From: Streptosporangium nondiastaticum
GTDB lineage: Bacteria > Actinomycetota > Actinomycetes > Streptomycetales > Streptomycetaceae
Assembly (NCBI RefSeq): GCF_003011965.1
Contig: NZ_PXWG01000011.1
Coordinates: 42,246 to 106,245, forward strand
Length of the DNA: 64,000 bases
Direction: 5' to 3'
In this document: positions 1-8,253 of the stretch, one piece after another
Layout: every line of letters begins with the position of its first letter
Position numbering within the stretch: position 1 is the stretch's first letter
Translations under genes and position numbers: made by a program
Notes under the pieces: model-generated
The model's database searches: none
What the model was told of the DNA's origin: nothing
What the model saw: the letters and a program-made list of their open reading frames with translations, nothing else

Positions 1-1
1 C

Positions 2-67
2 ACGCCCATCGACCTGCCGGACGGCGGGCCGCGGATGTGGCCGATGTGGCGCGATCCGCGGGGCTGA
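2..67 (+). CDS. 3' end of an unidentified gene (partial)
   Basis: The reading frame is open from the window edge and ends with TGA at 65-67, giving a 21-residue tail that ends in MWPMWRDPRG. A strong hairpin follows ten bases later, which is what the end of a real gene would look like. The product cannot be identified from so short a tail, and the frame could be a chance one. Confidence 0.4.
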   Translation, partial: TPIDLPDGGPRMWPMWRDPRG

Positions 68-76
68 CGCGCGTGC

Positions 77-122
77 CCGGCGGCCGTTCCGGGGCGCCCG
101 CCCGTCACGGAACGGCCGCCGG
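77..122. terminator. Intrinsic-type terminator hairpin
   Basis: A perfect 15-bp stem (CCGGCGGCCGTTCCG at 77-91 and its complement at 108-122) encloses a 16-base loop. It sits just after the TGA of the gene that enters from the left edge, and is followed by lower-GC DNA. Like most Streptomyces terminators it lacks a long U-tract. Confidence 0.65.
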
Positions 123-303
123 TGCGGGGCTGCATCAGTGCATATTTCCCCTCATCGTCATTTATTGGCATGATCGACGCCGTGCGGACGGGGGTGGATG
201 ACAGCTGCATGCGGATGGCTGATTTCCGCTTGACGCTTCCATTCGAACGAATGATCAGTAGCCTCTGCTCACATGTCCCCGAGACGAGCTGGAGCAACAG
301 ACT

Positions 304-1129
304 GATGGAGCGCCCCACCTGGGTTCCCCCGGGCATCGACCCCTCCGTGCCGAGCGTGTCCCGGATCTACGACTACTACCTGGGCGGCTCGCACAACTTC
401 GAGGTCGACCGGGAGGCCGCCCGGCGGGCCATGGAGGCCTATCCCGGGCTGCCGAAGATCATGCAGGCCAACCGGGCCTTCATGCGGCGCGCCGTCCGCC
501 ACGCCGTGCGCGAGGGCGTCACCCAGTTCCTCGACATCGGCTCCGGCATCCCGACCTTCGGCAACGTCCACGAGATCGCGCAGGCCGCGGACCCGCGCGC
601 GCACGTCGTCTACGTCGACCACGACCCCGTGGCCGTCGCCCACGGCCGGGCCGTGCTGCAGGGCGACCCGCACACCGCCGTCCTGCCCGCGGACCTCCGC
701 AAGCCCCATGACATCCTGACCAGTGACGAGGTCGGCAGGCTCCTCGACCTGGACCGGCCGGTCGCACTGCTGCTCGTGGCCGTCCTCCATTTCGTGGAGG
801 ACCAGGACGACCCCTGGGCAGCGGTGGCCGAGCTGCGCGACGCGCTCGCGCCGGGGAGCCTGCTCGTCCTCACGCACGCGACGACCGACACCGGCCCGAT
901 CAAGCCGGAGGAGGGGCAGGGGGTGGAGGGCGTCTACCGCAACGTGGGCTCGCCGCTGCTCATGCGCACGCACCGGGACGTGGCACGCTTCTTCGACGGC
1001 TTCGAGCTCGTCGAACCCGGGCTCGTGGCCATGCCGGACTGGCGGCCCGACCCGGCGGACACCCGCGCCGCGGCGGACGAGGACCGCGCCATGTACGTCG
1101 GGTTCGCGGGCGTGGGGCGCAAACCATGA
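304..1129 (+). CDS. SAM-dependent methyltransferase, DUF574/Methyltransf_19 family
   Basis: A 275-residue protein from ATG 304. The N-terminus (PSVSRIYDYYLGGSHNFEVD) is the signature opening of the actinobacterial DUF574 methyltransferases. It is followed by the SAM-binding motif FLDIGSGIP, an acidic strand end (VVYVDHDPVAV) and the later strand LLLVAVLHF. The family is very abundant in Streptomyces and its substrates are mostly unknown. An open frame reaches up to 122, but its extra residues are not like the family, so ATG 304 is preferred. The 180 bases upstream are AT-richer and include a TTGACG box at 230-235, but no convincing -10. The stop overlaps the next possible start (ATGA). Confidence 0.85.
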
Positions 1130-3612
1130 CCTCGACGCCGCACGGCGGGAAGCCGAGCGGACCCGGCGACGGAACGCCGGGTTCGATTACCGGTGGTTCC
1201 ACCGGGGCAGAAGTCACAAGGCCTCACAGGGGGAGTGAGGCCGGAACCGACGGCACAAGCGGAACCAGAAACGGAACCATAAGCGGAACCGAGGTCGGGG
1301 TGGGGATCGGGAGTTCGGACGTGGTTCCGGGCACGAGGCGGCCGGGGGCGCGCAACGCCCACGCACACATGCTGTGGGACGCGGGGGCCCCGCCGGGCCC
1401 GGAGGACGCGGAGCCGGGCCCCGGGGCCGCGGACCCGGAGCCGGCCGGGGCCACGGGCGCCGGGCCCGCCGGAGCCGTCGCCCCCTCGCCGGGAGGCGAG
1501 GCCGCACTGCGCCGCTTCGCCGCCGTCTGGAGCCGGGCCGTCTACCCGGCGACGGCCACCCCGATGACCCGCGCCGAGTTCGAGGAGCACCTCGTCCCGC
1601 TCGCCGGCAGGCTCCGCGCCGCACTGCGCTCCGAGCCCTTCGACCCCGCCCCCGCCGCCGAGGTCGGCGCCGCGGTCGTCCGCGCGCACTGCACCGAACC
1701 CGACGCGCTCTCCCCGCTCCTGGGCGCCATCGACGCGTACCTGCTGCTCTACTGCCCGCCGGGCCGCCACCTGACGGACGAGGAGGCCCGCAGCCGCTGC
1801 GCCCGCCTGCAGCACGCCGTCGCCTCCGGCTTCGCCGGCGCGCTGCGCGAGCGGACCCTCGCCGAGCAGGAGGCCCTCTCCCGCGCCGCCCTCGCCGCCC
1901 AGGCCGAGACGGAGCGGGCGCTGCACACCAGCGAGGAGCGCTTCCGCGCCGTGTTCGAGGGCGCGGCCATAGGCGTCGGCATCGCGGACGTCGAGGGCCG
2001 CATCATGGACGTCAACGAGGCCCTCAGCCGGATGTTCGGCACCCGGCCCGCCGAGGTCACCGGGCGCAACGTGGGCGAGATGGTCCACCCCGACGACTCG
2101 CCCGACGTGTGGGGCCTCTACAGCGAGCTCGTCCGCGGCGAGCGCGACTACTACCGCGTCGAGAAGGCCTACTACCGCGGCGACGGCAGCGTCCTGTGGA
2201 CCGACCTGTCCGTCGCGCTCCTGCGCGACGCCCACGGCCGCCCCCAGTACCAGCTGGCCCTCATGGAGGACATCACCGAACGCCGCCTGCTGCACGAGCA
2301 GCTGCGCTACGAGGCCACCCACGACGCCCTCACCGGCCTGCCCAACCGCACCATGTTCTTCGAGCGCCTCGACCGCGCCCTCGCCCCCGGCGGCGACCGC
2401 TTCGGCGTCTGCTACCTCGACCTCGACGGCTTCAAGGCCGTCAACGACAGCCTGGGCCACGCCGTCGGCGACCGGCTGCTCGTCGCCGTCGCCGAGCGGC
2501 TGCGCACCTGCACCGGCGCCCCCGCGGAGCTCGTCGCCCGCCTCGGCGGCGACGAGTTCGTGGCCCTGCTCACCGGCCCCGACGCGCAGAGCGACGCCAC
2601 CGCCCTCGCCCGCCGCATGCTCGCCGCCCTCGCCGAACCCGTCCGCCTCGACGGCAGGGACCTGTCCGTACGGGCCAGCATCGGCATCGTGGACGGCGCG
2701 GCCGGCGAGTGCGGCCCCGCGGAGGTGCTCCGCAGCGCCGACATCACCATGTACCGCGCCAAGGCCGCGGGCGGGAACCGCTACGAACTGGCCGACGCCG
2801 ACTCCGACGCCCGCGTCATCGCCCGGCACAGCCTCACCAACTGCCTGCCGGCGGCGCTCGACAACGGCGAGTTCTTCATCGAGTACCAGCCGCTCGTCAG
2901 GCTCGACGACGGCACGGTGCGCGGTGCCGAGGCGCTCGTGCGCTGGCTGCACCCCGTCCACGGCGTGCTGGGCCCGGACCAGTTCATCCCCCTCGCCGAG
3001 AGCACCGGGCTCATCGTGCCCCTCGGCCACTGGGTGCTGCAGGAGGCCGCGCGGCAGGCCCGCGCCTGGCGCGCCGAGGGCACCTGCGAGGGCCCCCTGC
3101 GCGTCAACGTCAACCTCTCGCCGTCGCAGCTGCGCCACCCCGCCCTCGTCGCCGAAACCGTCGCCGTCCTCGACAGCTCCGGCCTGGACCCGTCGGCCCT
3201 GTGCCTGGAGGTCACCGAGAACGCCCTCATCGGCGCCGACGAGGAGGAGCTGCGGCCGCTGCGCCAGCTCGCCGACCTGGGCGTGGACATCGCCCTCGAC
3301 GACTTCGGCACCGGCTACTCCAACCTCTCCTACCTGCGCCGGCTGCCCGTCAGCACGCTCAAGCTGGACCGCTCCTTCACCCGCGGCATGCAGCGCGCGC
3401 CCGCGGACCCGGTCGACGTGAAGATCGTCGAGGGGATCGTCTCCCTCGCCCACACCCTCGATTTGTCGGTGACGGTCGAAGGGGTGGAGACGGGCACACA
3501 GGCGGAGCACCTGCGGGTGCTCGGCTGCGACACGGCGCAGGGCTGGTACTACGCGCGGCCGGGCCCGCCGGAGCGGCTGCACACGCTGTCGCTGGTGGAC
3601 GCGGCGTCCTGA
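1126..3612 (+). CDS. PAS-GGDEF-EAL cyclic-di-GMP turnover protein
   Basis: An 828-residue bifunctional c-di-GMP protein. Order: low-complexity N-terminus (1-125), a conserved alpha-helical region starting near LRRFAAVWSRA, PAS domain (about 265-390), GGDEF domain (motif intact near residue 474), EAL domain (EALVRW near 601). The metal and catalytic signatures TENAL, DDFGTGYS, LKLDRSF and VEGVET are all present, so both activities are possible. There is no RxxD inhibitory site before GGDEF. The architecture matches the RmdA-type cytoplasmic proteins of Streptomyces. No predicted membrane segment is obvious. The start is uncertain: ATG 1126 overlaps the previous stop, but the first 81 codons are repetitive and contain a terminator-like hairpin, so ATG 1369 is an alternative. 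The last 64 bases overlap the convergent DUF779 gene. Confidence 0.9.
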   Translation: MTSTPHGGKPSGPGDGTPGSITGGSTGAEVTRPHRGSEAGTDGTSGTRNGTISGTEVGVGIGSSDVVPGTRRPGARNAHAHMLWDAGAPPGPEDAEPGPGAADPEPAGATGAGPAGAVAPSPGGEAALRRFAAVWSRAVYPATATPMTRAEFEEHLVPLAGRLRAALRSEPFDPAPAAEVGAAVVRAHCTEPDALSPLLGAIDAYLLLYCPPGRHLTDEEARSRCARLQHAVASGFAGALRERTLAEQEALSRAALAAQAETERALHTSEERFRAVFEGAAIGVGIADVEGRIMDVNEALSRMFGTRPAEVTGRNVGEMVHPDDSPDVWGLYSELVRGERDYYRVEKAYYRGDGSVLWTDLSVALLRDAHGRPQYQLALMEDITERRLLHEQLRYEATHDALTGLPNRTMFFERLDRALAPGGDRFGVCYLDLDGFKAVNDSLGHAVGDRLLVAVAERLRTCTGAPAELVARLGGDEFVALLTGPDAQSDATALARRMLAALAEPVRLDGRDLSVRASIGIVDGAAGECGPAEVLRSADITMYRAKAAGGNRYELADADSDARVIARHSLTNCLPAALDNGEFFIEYQPLVRLDDGTVRGAEALVRWLHPVHGVLGPDQFIPLAESTGLIVPLGHWVLQEAARQARAWRAEGTCEGPLRVNVNLSPSQLRHPALVAETVAVLDSSGLDPSALCLEVTENALIGADEEELRPLRQLADLGVDIALDDFGTGYSNLSYLRRLPVSTLKLDRSFTRGMQRAPADPVDVKIVEGIVSLAHTLDLSVTVEGVETGTQAEHLRVLGCDTAQGWYYARPGPPERLHTLSLVDAAS
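1220..1242. other. Hairpin and GGAACC repeats inside the 5' part of the GGDEF-EAL gene
   Basis: GGCCTCAC (1220-1227) pairs perfectly with GTGAGGCC (1235-1242) across a 7-base loop. It is followed by GGAACC at 1243, 1261, 1273 and 1285, spaced 18, 12 and 12 bases. Translated, this gives only Gly/Thr/Ser-rich sequence. It would make sense as a terminator of the methyltransferase gene plus a regulatory repeat if the GGDEF-EAL protein actually starts at 1369. Confidence 0.4.
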
Positions 3613-4028
3613 CGCGCCGGGCCGCGGGCGCCCGCGCCCTCGCCGAGGCACCGCGCCTCGTCGTCCGTCAGCAGCCGTGACCGCACCAGGAAGCGCAGGC
3701 CCTCCGGCGCCTCCAGGGAGAAGCCGCTGCCGCGACCGGGCACCACGTCCACGGTGAGATGCGTGTGCCGCCAGCGCTCGAACTGGTCCGCCGACATCCA
3801 GAAGCCGACCGGCTCGGCGACGCCCTCCACCGCCAGCTCCGCGAGGAGCACGTCCGAGGCGCCCGTCCGGAACTCGCCCGCGGGGTAGCACATCGGCGAA
3901 CTGCCGTCGCAGCAGCCGCCGGACTGATGGAACATCAGGGGGCCGTGGCGCTCGCGGAGGAGGCGCAGGAGGCGCGCGGCGCCGGGGGTGAGGGCGACGC
4001 GTGAGACGCGGGTCGGCTGCGGGCTCAC
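3549..4028 (-). CDS. DUF779 family protein (aldehyde dehydrogenase partner)
   Basis: A 159-residue protein of the DUF779 family. It carries the diagnostic HQSGGCCDGSSPMC stretch near residue 35, whose cysteines and histidine look metal-binding. GTG 4028 is chosen because AAGGAG lies 7 bases upstream. DUF779 genes are commonly found next to acetaldehyde dehydrogenase genes of the ExaC/AdhA type, and their role is not firmly established. Here the nearest such dehydrogenase is at 28519-30042 on the same strand, 24.5 kb away, suggesting that an ancestral pair was split. The 3' end overlaps the convergent GGDEF-EAL gene by 64 bases, and the C-terminal tail after about residue 130 is Gly/Ala/Arg-rich and may be poorly conserved. 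Confidence 0.85.
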   Translation of the reverse strand: MSPQPTRVSRVALTPGAARLLRLLRERHGPLMFHQSGGCCDGSSPMCYPAGEFRTGASDVLLAELAVEGVAEPVGFWMSADQFERWRHTHLTVDVVPGRGSGFSLEAPEGLRFLVRSRLLTDDEARCLGEGAGARGPARQDAASTSDSVCSRSGGPGRA

Positions 4029-4239
4029 GGTGGATCTCCTTCCCGTGGGACGGCACGGACTGCGACTGCACAGCCTGCCGGGGACGGCAGCCGCCCGCCA
4101 GAGGCGAACCCGGGGAAACGGGGGATCTCCAGCATGACCGGACCCACCCACCGGCCCGCTCGCGCCCCACCGCGACGGCGTTGCGCACGTCCACGGCGAG
4201 GGATGCGACGGGCCGCCCCTTACGTTCGGAAGGTGCCCG

Positions 4240-4914
4240 ATGAACCTCGTGCTCCAGGCCTTACCGATAGCCGCCCCGACGCTCGGCTGGGCCGCCCACG
4301 CCCTCGTCCTCGCCCGCCGCCTGCGCACGGCCCGCACCGACCCGCTCACCGGCCTCATGCGCCGCGAGGAGTTCACCCACCGGGCGCAGCGGGCCGTCAG
4401 GCGGCCGCACGCCGCCGTCCTGCTGCTCGACCTCAACGGCTTCAAGCAGATCAACGACACGCACGGGCACGCCGTCGGCGACCAGGTCATCGCGGCCGTC
4501 GGCCGGCGCCTGTCCGTCTGGTGCCGGGAGCGCGGCGGGTTCGCGGCGCGGCTGGGCGGCGACGAGTTCACCGCCGTGGTGCGCCTCGCGCCGGACGCCG
4601 ACCTGGACTCGGAGCTGACGTACAGCCTCTCCGCGCGGCTCTCGGCGCCCCTGGAGACCGACAGCGTCACGCTCTCCCCGCGCGCCTCGATCGGCGTCTG
4701 CCGCACCAGCCACCGTCCCGGTGCGGGCCTTTCGGACCTGCTGCGGGGCGCGGACGAGGCCATGTACACCGCCAAGCGCCTCGGCCAGCACTGGCGCCCC
4801 GCCGGGCCCGTGGACGTCTACCGCACCACCAACGGCCGCCGCGACGGCCGGCCGGGCACCCGCACCGGCGCGCACCTGACGCTGCTCGCACCGATGCGCA
4901 GGAACGCGTCGTAG
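4240..4914 (+). CDS. GGDEF-domain diguanylate cyclase with a TTA codon
   Basis: A 224-residue protein consisting of a short hydrophobic N-terminus (about residues 1-25) and one GGDEF domain. DPLTGLMRR opens the domain and RLGGDEF lies near residue 107 with all catalytic letters intact. No RxxD inhibitory site precedes it. Codon 8 is TTA (4261-4263), the leucine codon read only by the bldA tRNA in Streptomyces and rare in this window. Translation is therefore likely to depend on bldA and to be delayed until development. GGAAGG lies 6 bases before ATG 4240. The next gene starts 112 bases after the stop on the same strand. A second c-di-GMP gene lies 0.6 kb upstream. Confidence 0.88.
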   Translation: MNLVLQALPIAAPTLGWAAHALVLARRLRTARTDPLTGLMRREEFTHRAQRAVRRPHAAVLLLDLNGFKQINDTHGHAVGDQVIAAVGRRLSVWCRERGGFAARLGGDEFTAVVRLAPDADLDSELTYSLSARLSAPLETDSVTLSPRASIGVCRTSHRPGAGLSDLLRGADEAMYTAKRLGQHWRPAGPVDVYRTTNGRRDGRPGTRTGAHLTLLAPMRRNAS

Positions 4915-5026
4915 GCGGCCCGGCCCTCGCGCACCCGGCGCCCGCACCCCGCCCGGCGGGCCGCCGGGAAACCCGACTTGGTATGACTGTTCCTTTAATG
5001 ATGGAGAAAAGGAGATCCGAAGCCGG

Positions 5027-6580
5027 ATGGACGAGCCTCCGAAGCAGAAGGACGCCGGCGCGAGCGCGGGCGAGGGCACCCGCACGAGCACGGGCGCGGA
5101 CGACTTCGTCATAGCGCCACCAGGGCTGCCGGCGCCGGCGGCGCCGCCGGTACCGCAGATACCACAGATACCGGAGGTACCGCAGATGCCCGCGGCACCG
5201 CCGGTGCCGATGGGCGCACCGCCACCCGTGCGCCCCGCCGCCCCGAGACGCACGGGGCTGATCGTCCTCACGGTGGTGGTCGCGCTGCTCCTCGTCGCGT
5301 CGCTGGGCGCGGGCGTCTGGATGTTCCTGGCCTCCAAGAAGGCGGCGCGCGCCGCCGGGGGCCGGAGCGGGTCGTGGAGCCTGCCGTACACCCGGTCCGG
5401 GCTCGAACACCCCAGGATGATCCGCGGCTTGTGGTTCACCGACGAGGCCGTGGTCAAGGCGCTCCCGGACCGCGTCGTCGGGCTCGACCCGAAGCGCGGC
5501 AAGCAGCTGTGGGAGGCCCCCACGCCGGGACCGGGCAGCGTCATGTGCCAGGCGTCGCCCGACTCGACGGGGAACGTCGCGGTCCTGGCCCGCGGTTCGG
5601 GGGAGGAGTGCCACACCTTCTACGCCGTCGACCTGACCTCCGGCAAGACGCTGTGGGAGCACTCCCTCGACCCCGACGAGTGGGCGCCCGAGAGCACGCC
5701 CCGGATCGCCCGCAGCGGTGACGTGGTGGTCGTCTCGGCCAAGGGCGGACTCACCACGGCGTTCCGGGTGAGCGACGGCGAGCGGCTGTGGAAGGACGGC
5801 GACAAGGGCCTGTACGAGGGCGCCGACGACAAGGACACCTGCCGCGGCCAGGCCTACACCGGCGGCAAGCAGCTGGTCCGCATCCGGCGCTGCCTCGTCG
5901 GCAGCGCCGACACGGCCTCGTACGCGGAGGCGGTCGACCCCGCTACGGGCCGCGGGAAGTGGCGCCACCGGCTGGGCGAGCACGGCACGAGCGGCCAGGT
6001 CCTCGCCACCTCGCCGATCGTCGTCGACGACCCCGACCAGCCCTTCGCGGGCATGCGCCTGACCGTCCTCGGGGACGACGGAGCCGTCCGCACCCGCCTC
6101 GAAGGCGGTGCCAAGCGCCGCTACGCCCTCACGGGCGGCGACGGCGGCGCGTTCGCCCCCGACGTCCAGGTCAAGGGCGACAAGCTGGTCATGACGCTGG
6201 ACGCGGAGGAGGACGACTCCGACGACAACAACCGCATGGCGGCCTGGTCCCTGACCACCGGGAAGCGCTTGTGGGAGAAGCGGGCCACCGGATACCTGCA
6301 GACGTTCCACCTGGTGGCTTCGGACTCGGACGAGATCCTCGCCTACGTCGCCGGCAACATCCACGACGCGGCCGCCCTGGTGCGCTTCGACGCGGACACC
6401 GGGGTCCGGACCCAGGTCCGCCGCTACCGACCCACCCCCTCGAAGGCCTGGATCGGCTCCGACCCCTATCCCGTCACGCACGGCCGCAGGCTCTACCTGT
6501 CGGCCGGCTATGTGACGGAGGAGCCGGGAACCGGCATCAAGTCCCGGCAGAAGTCCCTGATCTCCCTGCCCGCCTCCTGA
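5027..6580 (+). CDS. Membrane-anchored PQQ-like beta-propeller protein
   Basis: A 517-residue protein. Residues 1-75 are Pro/Ala-rich with a PQIPQIPEVPQMP repeat. A single membrane helix follows (about 77-103, GLIVLTVVVALLLVASLGAG), and the remaining 400 residues are outside the membrane. These carry repeated propeller-blade signatures such as VVGLDPKRGKQLWE, AVDLTSGKTLWE, FRVSDGERLW and SLTTGKRLWE. Proteins of this PQQ-like fold in Streptomyces are mostly uncharacterised scaffolds; no quinoprotein dehydrogenase active site is seen, so enzyme function is not claimed. GGAG lies 12 bases before ATG 5027, a rather long spacing. It is convergent with the azlCD operon, 12 bases away. Confidence 0.82.
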   Translation: MDEPPKQKDAGASAGEGTRTSTGADDFVIAPPGLPAPAAPPVPQIPQIPEVPQMPAAPPVPMGAPPPVRPAAPRRTGLIVLTVVVALLLVASLGAGVWMFLASKKAARAAGGRSGSWSLPYTRSGLEHPRMIRGLWFTDEAVVKALPDRVVGLDPKRGKQLWEAPTPGPGSVMCQASPDSTGNVAVLARGSGEECHTFYAVDLTSGKTLWEHSLDPDEWAPESTPRIARSGDVVVVSAKGGLTTAFRVSDGERLWKDGDKGLYEGADDKDTCRGQAYTGGKQLVRIRRCLVGSADTASYAEAVDPATGRGKWRHRLGEHGTSGQVLATSPIVVDDPDQPFAGMRLTVLGDDGAVRTRLEGGAKRRYALTGGDGGAFAPDVQVKGDKLVMTLDAEEDDSDDNNRMAAWSLTTGKRLWEKRATGYLQTFHLVASDSDEILAYVAGNIHDAAALVRFDADTGVRTQVRRYRPTPSKAWIGSDPYPVTHGRRLYLSAGYVTEEPGTGIKSRQKSLISLPAS

Positions 6581-6592
6581 ACTGCGGGGCGG

Positions 6593-6937
6593 TCAGGCGG
6601 GGAAGACCAGGTTCACCAGCAGCACGTACACCGCCGTCCCGCCGGTGATGCTGAGGACCAGGTTGCGCTTCCACAGGTGCAGGCCCGCGGTCGCCAGGAG
6701 GCCCAGGGCCTCGGGGGTCCCGTGCGGCGCGCTGGTCAGGGACACGTCGCGCAGGCTGTATGTGACCAGGATGACCAGGATGCCGACGGGCATGTAGCGG
6801 TTGAGGAAGTCGATGACGTCGGCCACCAGGGCGGAGCTGCGCAGCGTCTTCAGGACGGCGAAGGGCAGCGCGCGCAGCATGAAGGTGACCGCGAGCATCG
6901 TCGCCAGGGCGGCGATCATGTGGGTGGCGCTAGGCAC
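6593..6937 (-). CDS. azlD: AzlD-type branched-chain amino acid export subunit
   Basis: A 114-residue protein with four hydrophobic segments and the AzlD-family pattern (LRALPFAVL, YMPVGILVILVTYSL). AzlD is the small partner of AzlC; together they export branched-chain and some modified amino acids. Its ATG lies 8 bases inside the end of azlC (positions 6930-6937), indicating translational coupling. A divergent Lrp regulator sits upstream of the pair. The nearby amino-acid-hydroxylase-like oxygenase makes export of a hydroxylated amino acid plausible, but the substrate is inferred only from family and context. Confidence 0.9.
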   Translation of the reverse strand: MPSATHMIAALATMLAVTFMLRALPFAVLKTLRSSALVADVIDFLNRYMPVGILVILVTYSLRDVSLTSAPHGTPEALGLLATAGLHLWKRNLVLSITGGTAVYVLLVNLVFPA

Positions 6938-7697
6938 GGGACTGCTCCTTCCTGCGGTGCAGCAGGTAGCGGACGACCAGGGTGGCCGCGAACAGGCTCA
7001 TGGCGACGACGAGCATCTGACCGGGCGCGACGGCCAGGGCGAGCAGGGCGCAGCCCAGGGCCAGGAGCGGCGAGGGAATGTCGCGCCCGGCGCGGAAGGT
7101 GTCGATGGCGAGGGCCGTGAACAGGGCGGCCATGCAGAATTCGAGGCCGGCCAGGTCGAGGGAGATCAGGGCGCCGAAAAGGGCGCCGGTGATGCCGCCG
7201 AGCACCCAGTAGGACTGCAGGAGGACCTGGATCCACAGGATGCGGCCGCTGCTCAGTGATGCGGCCGGCCGGGTGGCGGTCAGGGCGTAGGCCTCGTCGG
7301 TCAGCGCGTACATGCTGTAGGTCTTCGCGGCCTTTCCCTTCACCCGGTGCAGGGGAAAGGCCGGGCCGTAGAAGACGTGCCGGAAATTCACCAGGAAGGC
7401 GGTGACGGCCAGCTGCGGCAACGACGTCATGGAAAGGATGAGGGCGAGGGCGGGGAACTCCAGCGATGCGGAGTAGATCATCAGGGAGAACACCGGGGCC
7501 CACCACCATGCGAGCCCGGACTGGATGACCAGCAGGCCGAAGGCGAAGCCGAGCGGGACCATGCCGATTCCCACGGAAATGGTGTCCCTCAGCGCACCGG
7601 CCAGATTTCCCGGTTCGGGGGCGGGGGCGGAGGCCGGTTCGGAGGGGGTGGTGGTGCCGGTGTGCACCTGGCGTATGTCAGGCGACGTCGTGTCCAT
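6930..7697 (-). CDS. azlC: AzlC-type branched-chain amino acid exporter
   Basis: A 255-residue membrane protein of the AzlC family, with the characteristic NFRHVFYGPAF and LTDEAYALT motifs and about seven hydrophobic helices. The first 30 residues are Pro/Ala/Thr-rich and cytosolic. The frame is open to 7739, but ATG 7697 (MDTTSPDI) is preferred because it leaves an 80-bp promoter region shared with the divergent Lrp gene. With AzlD it forms the exporter. In Bacillus AzlCD exports leucine analogues under control of an Lrp-type repressor (AzlB), and the same gene trio is seen here. Confidence 0.9.
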   Translation of the reverse strand: MDTTSPDIRQVHTGTTTPSEPASAPAPEPGNLAGALRDTISVGIGMVPLGFAFGLLVIQSGLAWWWAPVFSLMIYSASLEFPALALILSMTSLPQLAVTAFLVNFRHVFYGPAFPLHRVKGKAAKTYSMYALTDEAYALTATRPAASLSSGRILWIQVLLQSYWVLGGITGALFGALISLDLAGLEFCMAALFTALAIDTFRAGRDIPSPLLALGCALLALAVAPGQMLVVAMSLFAATLVVRYLLHRRKEQSRA

Positions 7698-7700
7698 GCG

Positions 7701-7747
7701 GGCAATATTAGTGCGGATCGGGCGCAGTTTGATTGCCAACTATTGCC
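7701..7747. promoter_or_regulatory. Candidate Lrp operator between azlC and the Lrp gene
   Basis: GGCAATA (7701-7707) and TATTGCC (7741-7747) form a perfect 7-bp inverted repeat. A further GATTGCC copy lies at 7731-7737. The 80-bp gap is AT-rich compared with its flanks and separates two divergent genes, which is a usual place for an autoregulated Lrp/AsnC operator. The operator role is inferred. Confidence 0.5.
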
Positions 7748-7777
7748 GTACCGCGGCCTCTTGGGCATGATTCCTGC

Positions 7778-8218
7778 ATGGATGATCTGGATCGCGCAAT
7801 CATCATGCATCTTCAGCAGGACGGTCGCCTGACGCACAGCCAACTCGCGGAGCGGATCGGCCTGACCCCCTCCCCGGTGCTGCGACGGGTGAAGCGGCTG
7901 GAGCAGGAGGGCGTGATCACCGGCTACCAGGCGCGCGTCGATCCCGTCGCGGCGGGCCGGAGCTTCGAGGTGATGGTCACCGCGGAGCTCCGGGTCAACA
8001 ACCGGGAGAACGTCGAGGCGTTCGAGGAGCAGGTGGCCTCCTTCGACGAGGTCGTCGAGTGCCGGCGCCTCTTCGGGCTGCCCGACTACCTCATCTGGGT
8101 AGCCGTCGCCGACCTGGAGTCCTTCGAGCGCTTCCTGACGGCCAAGCTGATGGACCTGCCGGCGGTCGCCCGCGTCAGCTCCCACTTCACCATGCGCGTG
8201 GTGAAGCCCCGCAGGTAG
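7778..8218 (+). CDS. Lrp/AsnC family transcriptional regulator (AzlB-like)
   Basis: A 146-residue regulator. An N-terminal winged helix (LDRAIIMHLQQDGRLTHSQL, recognition helix SPVLRRVKRLEQEG) is followed by a ligand-binding RAM domain from about residue 65 to the end. Lrp proteins sense amino acids and act as local or global switches. Divergence from azlCD strongly suggests that it controls that exporter, like AzlB of Bacillus. ATG 7778 is chosen because the family normally begins with the MDDLD segment; the open frame to 7733 adds only unrelated residues. A small hairpin follows the stop. Confidence 0.9.
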   Translation: MDDLDRAIIMHLQQDGRLTHSQLAERIGLTPSPVLRRVKRLEQEGVITGYQARVDPVAAGRSFEVMVTAELRVNNRENVEAFEEQVASFDEVVECRRLFGLPDYLIWVAVADLESFERFLTAKLMDLPAVARVSSHFTMRVVKPRR

Positions 8219-8222
8219 CTCT

Positions 8223-8242
8223 CTGCGGGTGACTCCCCGCAG
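8223..8242. terminator. Short hairpin between convergent genes
   Basis: CTGCGGG (8223-8229) pairs with CCCGCAG (8236-8242) across six bases. It begins four bases after the Lrp gene and lies 12 bases before the end of the convergent GNAT gene, so it could end transcription from both sides. Confidence 0.5.
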
Positions 8243-8253
8243 GCGGCTCCCCG

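Noticed and set aside
934..4194. Open minus-strand frame of 1086 codons
   Set aside because: It is the antisense shadow of the PAS-GGDEF-EAL gene; composition is Gly/Ala/Val/Arg repeats without domains, and codon bias favours the plus strand.
5027..6580. Quinoprotein dehydrogenase reading of the PQQ-like propeller
   Set aside because: Only structural blade motifs are present; no catalytic Asp/Cys pair or signal for PQQ enzymes was seen.
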